Both the position numbers and the translations under genes were made by a program. Shown here in pieces: positions 40,554 through 41,261 of a DNA stretch of 41,261 bases; position 1 is the first letter of the stretch, and every line of letters begins with the position of its first letter. The notes beneath the pieces are model-generated. The model was given only the letters and a program-made list of their open reading frames with translations. It was not told where the DNA came from and did no database searches. Source of the stretch: Alicyclobacillus pomorum DSM 14955 (GTDB lineage: Bacteria > Bacillota > Bacilli > Alicyclobacillales > Alicyclobacillaceae); NCBI RefSeq assembly GCF_000472905.1, contig NZ_AXAR01000023.1, forward strand, positions 1 through 41,261, given 5' to 3'.

Positions 40554-40600
40554 GACCGCATCGTTGTCGGGGCACAGAGCCCGAGATGGTGCGGTTTTTT
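40554..40600 (+). terminator. Terminator after rnpB
   Basis: ACCGCATC pairs with GGTGCGGT (one G-T), around an inner CGGGGC/GCCCG stem, ending in six T. It fits termination of the RNase P RNA transcript. Confidence 0.85.
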
Positions 40601-40614
40601 CATGCCTAACTGGT

Positions 40615-40643
40615 TTGACTGTCCTTCACCAATATTGTACAAT
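40615..40643 (+). promoter_or_regulatory. Sigma-A promoter for the antiporter gene
   Basis: TTGACT (40615-40620), 17 bases, TACAAT (40638-40643). An inverted repeat overlaps the -10 (see next entry). It lies about 40 bases before the TTG start. Confidence 0.8.
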
Positions 40644-40660
40644 TTCAGAACATTGTACCA
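40635..40660. promoter_or_regulatory. Inverted repeat over the -10 box: candidate operator
   Basis: TTGTACAAT (40635-40643) and ATTGTACCA (40652-40660) are inverted around eight bases, matching at eight of nine positions. It covers the -10 and the start point, a classic repressor position. The regulator is not in the window, so far as I can see. Confidence 0.6.
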
Positions 40661-40683
40661 TTCGGCGGACAGGAGGGACGCGT

Positions 40684-41261
40684 TTGGATAATACGGGATT
40701 TTCCTTGGCTTCACTTTTAGTTGTGACAGCGCTTGGACTTCTTGTTCCGCTGATTGTGACGCGAATTCGGGCGGTACGTATTCCCATCGTGGTAGGTGAA
40801 ATTATTGCTGGCGTAGTCGTCGGCAAAAGTGGATTTAGCATTATTCAGAATAGTGAATGGCTACAATTTCTGCAGTTTTTTGGTTTGGCCTTTCTTATGT
40901 TCGTATCGGGCTTAGAGATTGACTTTGCTACCTTGAAGCCAACAAAGGTGCGAAAGGGTAACCGTTACGCGCGTTTCCTGACGATGCCCCCAGTGTTTGC
41001 AACCTTCGCAACGGGCCTCACGTTTGTCCTGTCCTACAGTTTGTCCCAAGTACTCTTCAATCTTCATTTCATAAAAAGTCCACTACTCTTTTCGCTCATT
41101 CTGACGACGTTTGATTGGCTTTGGTTTTTTTGATTCCCATTTTTTTCATTATGATTGGGGTCAGTTTCGATATCAAAGAGTTGTTTCAAGACCCCAAAGC
41201 ATTACTCTTGTTTCCGATTCTGCTTCTGGCGGTTTACATCTTTAAAGCCCTGCCCGGTCTC
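40684..41261 (+). pseudogene. CPA2-type cation/H+ antiporter, internally deleted and frameshifted
   Basis: Reading from TTG 40684 (GGAGGGA upstream) gives MDNTGFSLASLLVVTALGLL and VGEIIAGVVVGKSGFSII, then FGLAFLMFVSGLEIDF, the start of a CPA2 (KefB/NapA-like) sodium or potassium/proton antiporter. After LFSLILTT (about 41105) the frame turns into FDWLWFF and stops at 41131-41133. The family pattern resumes later in other frames: IGFGFLIPIFF, then MIGVSFDIKELFQDPKALL from 41142. Between LILTT and that block an intact protein would have roughly 100 residues more (including the SLGVVVP stretch), so a deletion is likely, plus an extra T in the run at 41124-41130. It continues past the window's end. 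Confidence 0.75.

Noticed and set aside
1-41261. CRISPR array or phage-like region
   Set aside because: No regularly spaced repeats, Cas genes, integrase or phage structural genes are visible. The only mobile DNA is the IS1182-like relic at the left end.
1-41261. tRNA or ribosomal RNA genes
   Set aside because: I found no cloverleaf-like sequences ending in CCA or conserved rRNA blocks. The only structural RNA recognised is rnpB.

Overview
This window looks like a chromosome segment of an endospore-forming member of the Firmicutes (Bacillota), class Bacilli, most likely Alicyclobacillaceae (an Alicyclobacillus-like organism). The reasons are the spore genes gpr, yqfC and yqfD, the hrcA-grpE-dnaK-dnaJ order behind a perfect CIRCE operator, and the Bacillus-like string rpsT, gpr ... 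lepA, hemW, hrcA, grpE, dnaK, dnaJ, prmA, rsmE, mtaB, yqeW, rpsU, yqeY, yqfC, yqfD, phoH, pgpH, ybeY, dgkA, era, yqzL, recO, ccpN, ppsR, dnaG, sigA, trmK, yqfO. GC content is moderate (somewhat above 50% by eye). Non-ATG starts are very common: about twenty genes use GTG or TTG behind a good Shine-Dalgarno sequence. The genus is inferred, not proven.

Layout. 1-735 is the broken 3' end of an IS1182-like transposase. Then come rpsT (minus) and gpr (plus). From 2394 to 8691 the Bacillus order is interrupted. Where spoIIP would be expected there are a lytic transglycosylase reading frame with a frameshift, two GT39-type membrane glycosyltransferases (one per strand), a small membrane protein that may be YqxA-like, a CDF-like membrane protein, a GT2 polyprenyl-phosphate glycosyltransferase and a four-helix EamA/SMR (ArnE-like) protein. 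The last three glycan genes form a plausible surface-glycosylation set: charge a lipid carrier, flip it, transfer the sugar outside. One GT39 gene is bracketed by identical 20-bp direct repeats, and related TTTGCAAA elements occur upstream of other genes.

8720-21409 is the translation and heat-shock block: lepA and hemW, then the CIRCE-controlled hrcA-grpE-dnaK operon, dnaJ (possibly with its own promoter), prmA, rsmE, mtaB, and a gene that fuses a Nudix hydrolase to deoxyribose-phosphate aldolase. yqeW runs convergently and overlaps the end of the fusion gene. 22403-31054 holds rpsU-yqeY (strong promoter and terminator), the sporulation pair yqfC-yqfD, phoH, the cyclic-di-AMP phosphodiesterase pgpH, ybeY, dgkA, era, a 46-codon yqzL, and recO. 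31138-32618 holds the gluconeogenesis regulators ccpN and ppsR. 32987-35990 is dnaG-sigA, closed by a terminator. An acyl-CoA dehydrogenase with its own promoter and terminator follows, then a ydcF-like gene, trmK and yqfO.

The right end carries rnpB with its own promoter and terminator. Its RNA has type A (ancestral) features rather than the type B usual in Bacillus. Last comes a CPA2-type cation/proton antiporter gene that appears internally deleted and frameshifted, with an inverted repeat lying over its promoter. The items most worth following up are the Nudix-DeoC fusion, the glycosylation block with its repeats and hairpin, the type A RNase P RNA, and the damaged antiporter with an apparently intact control region.
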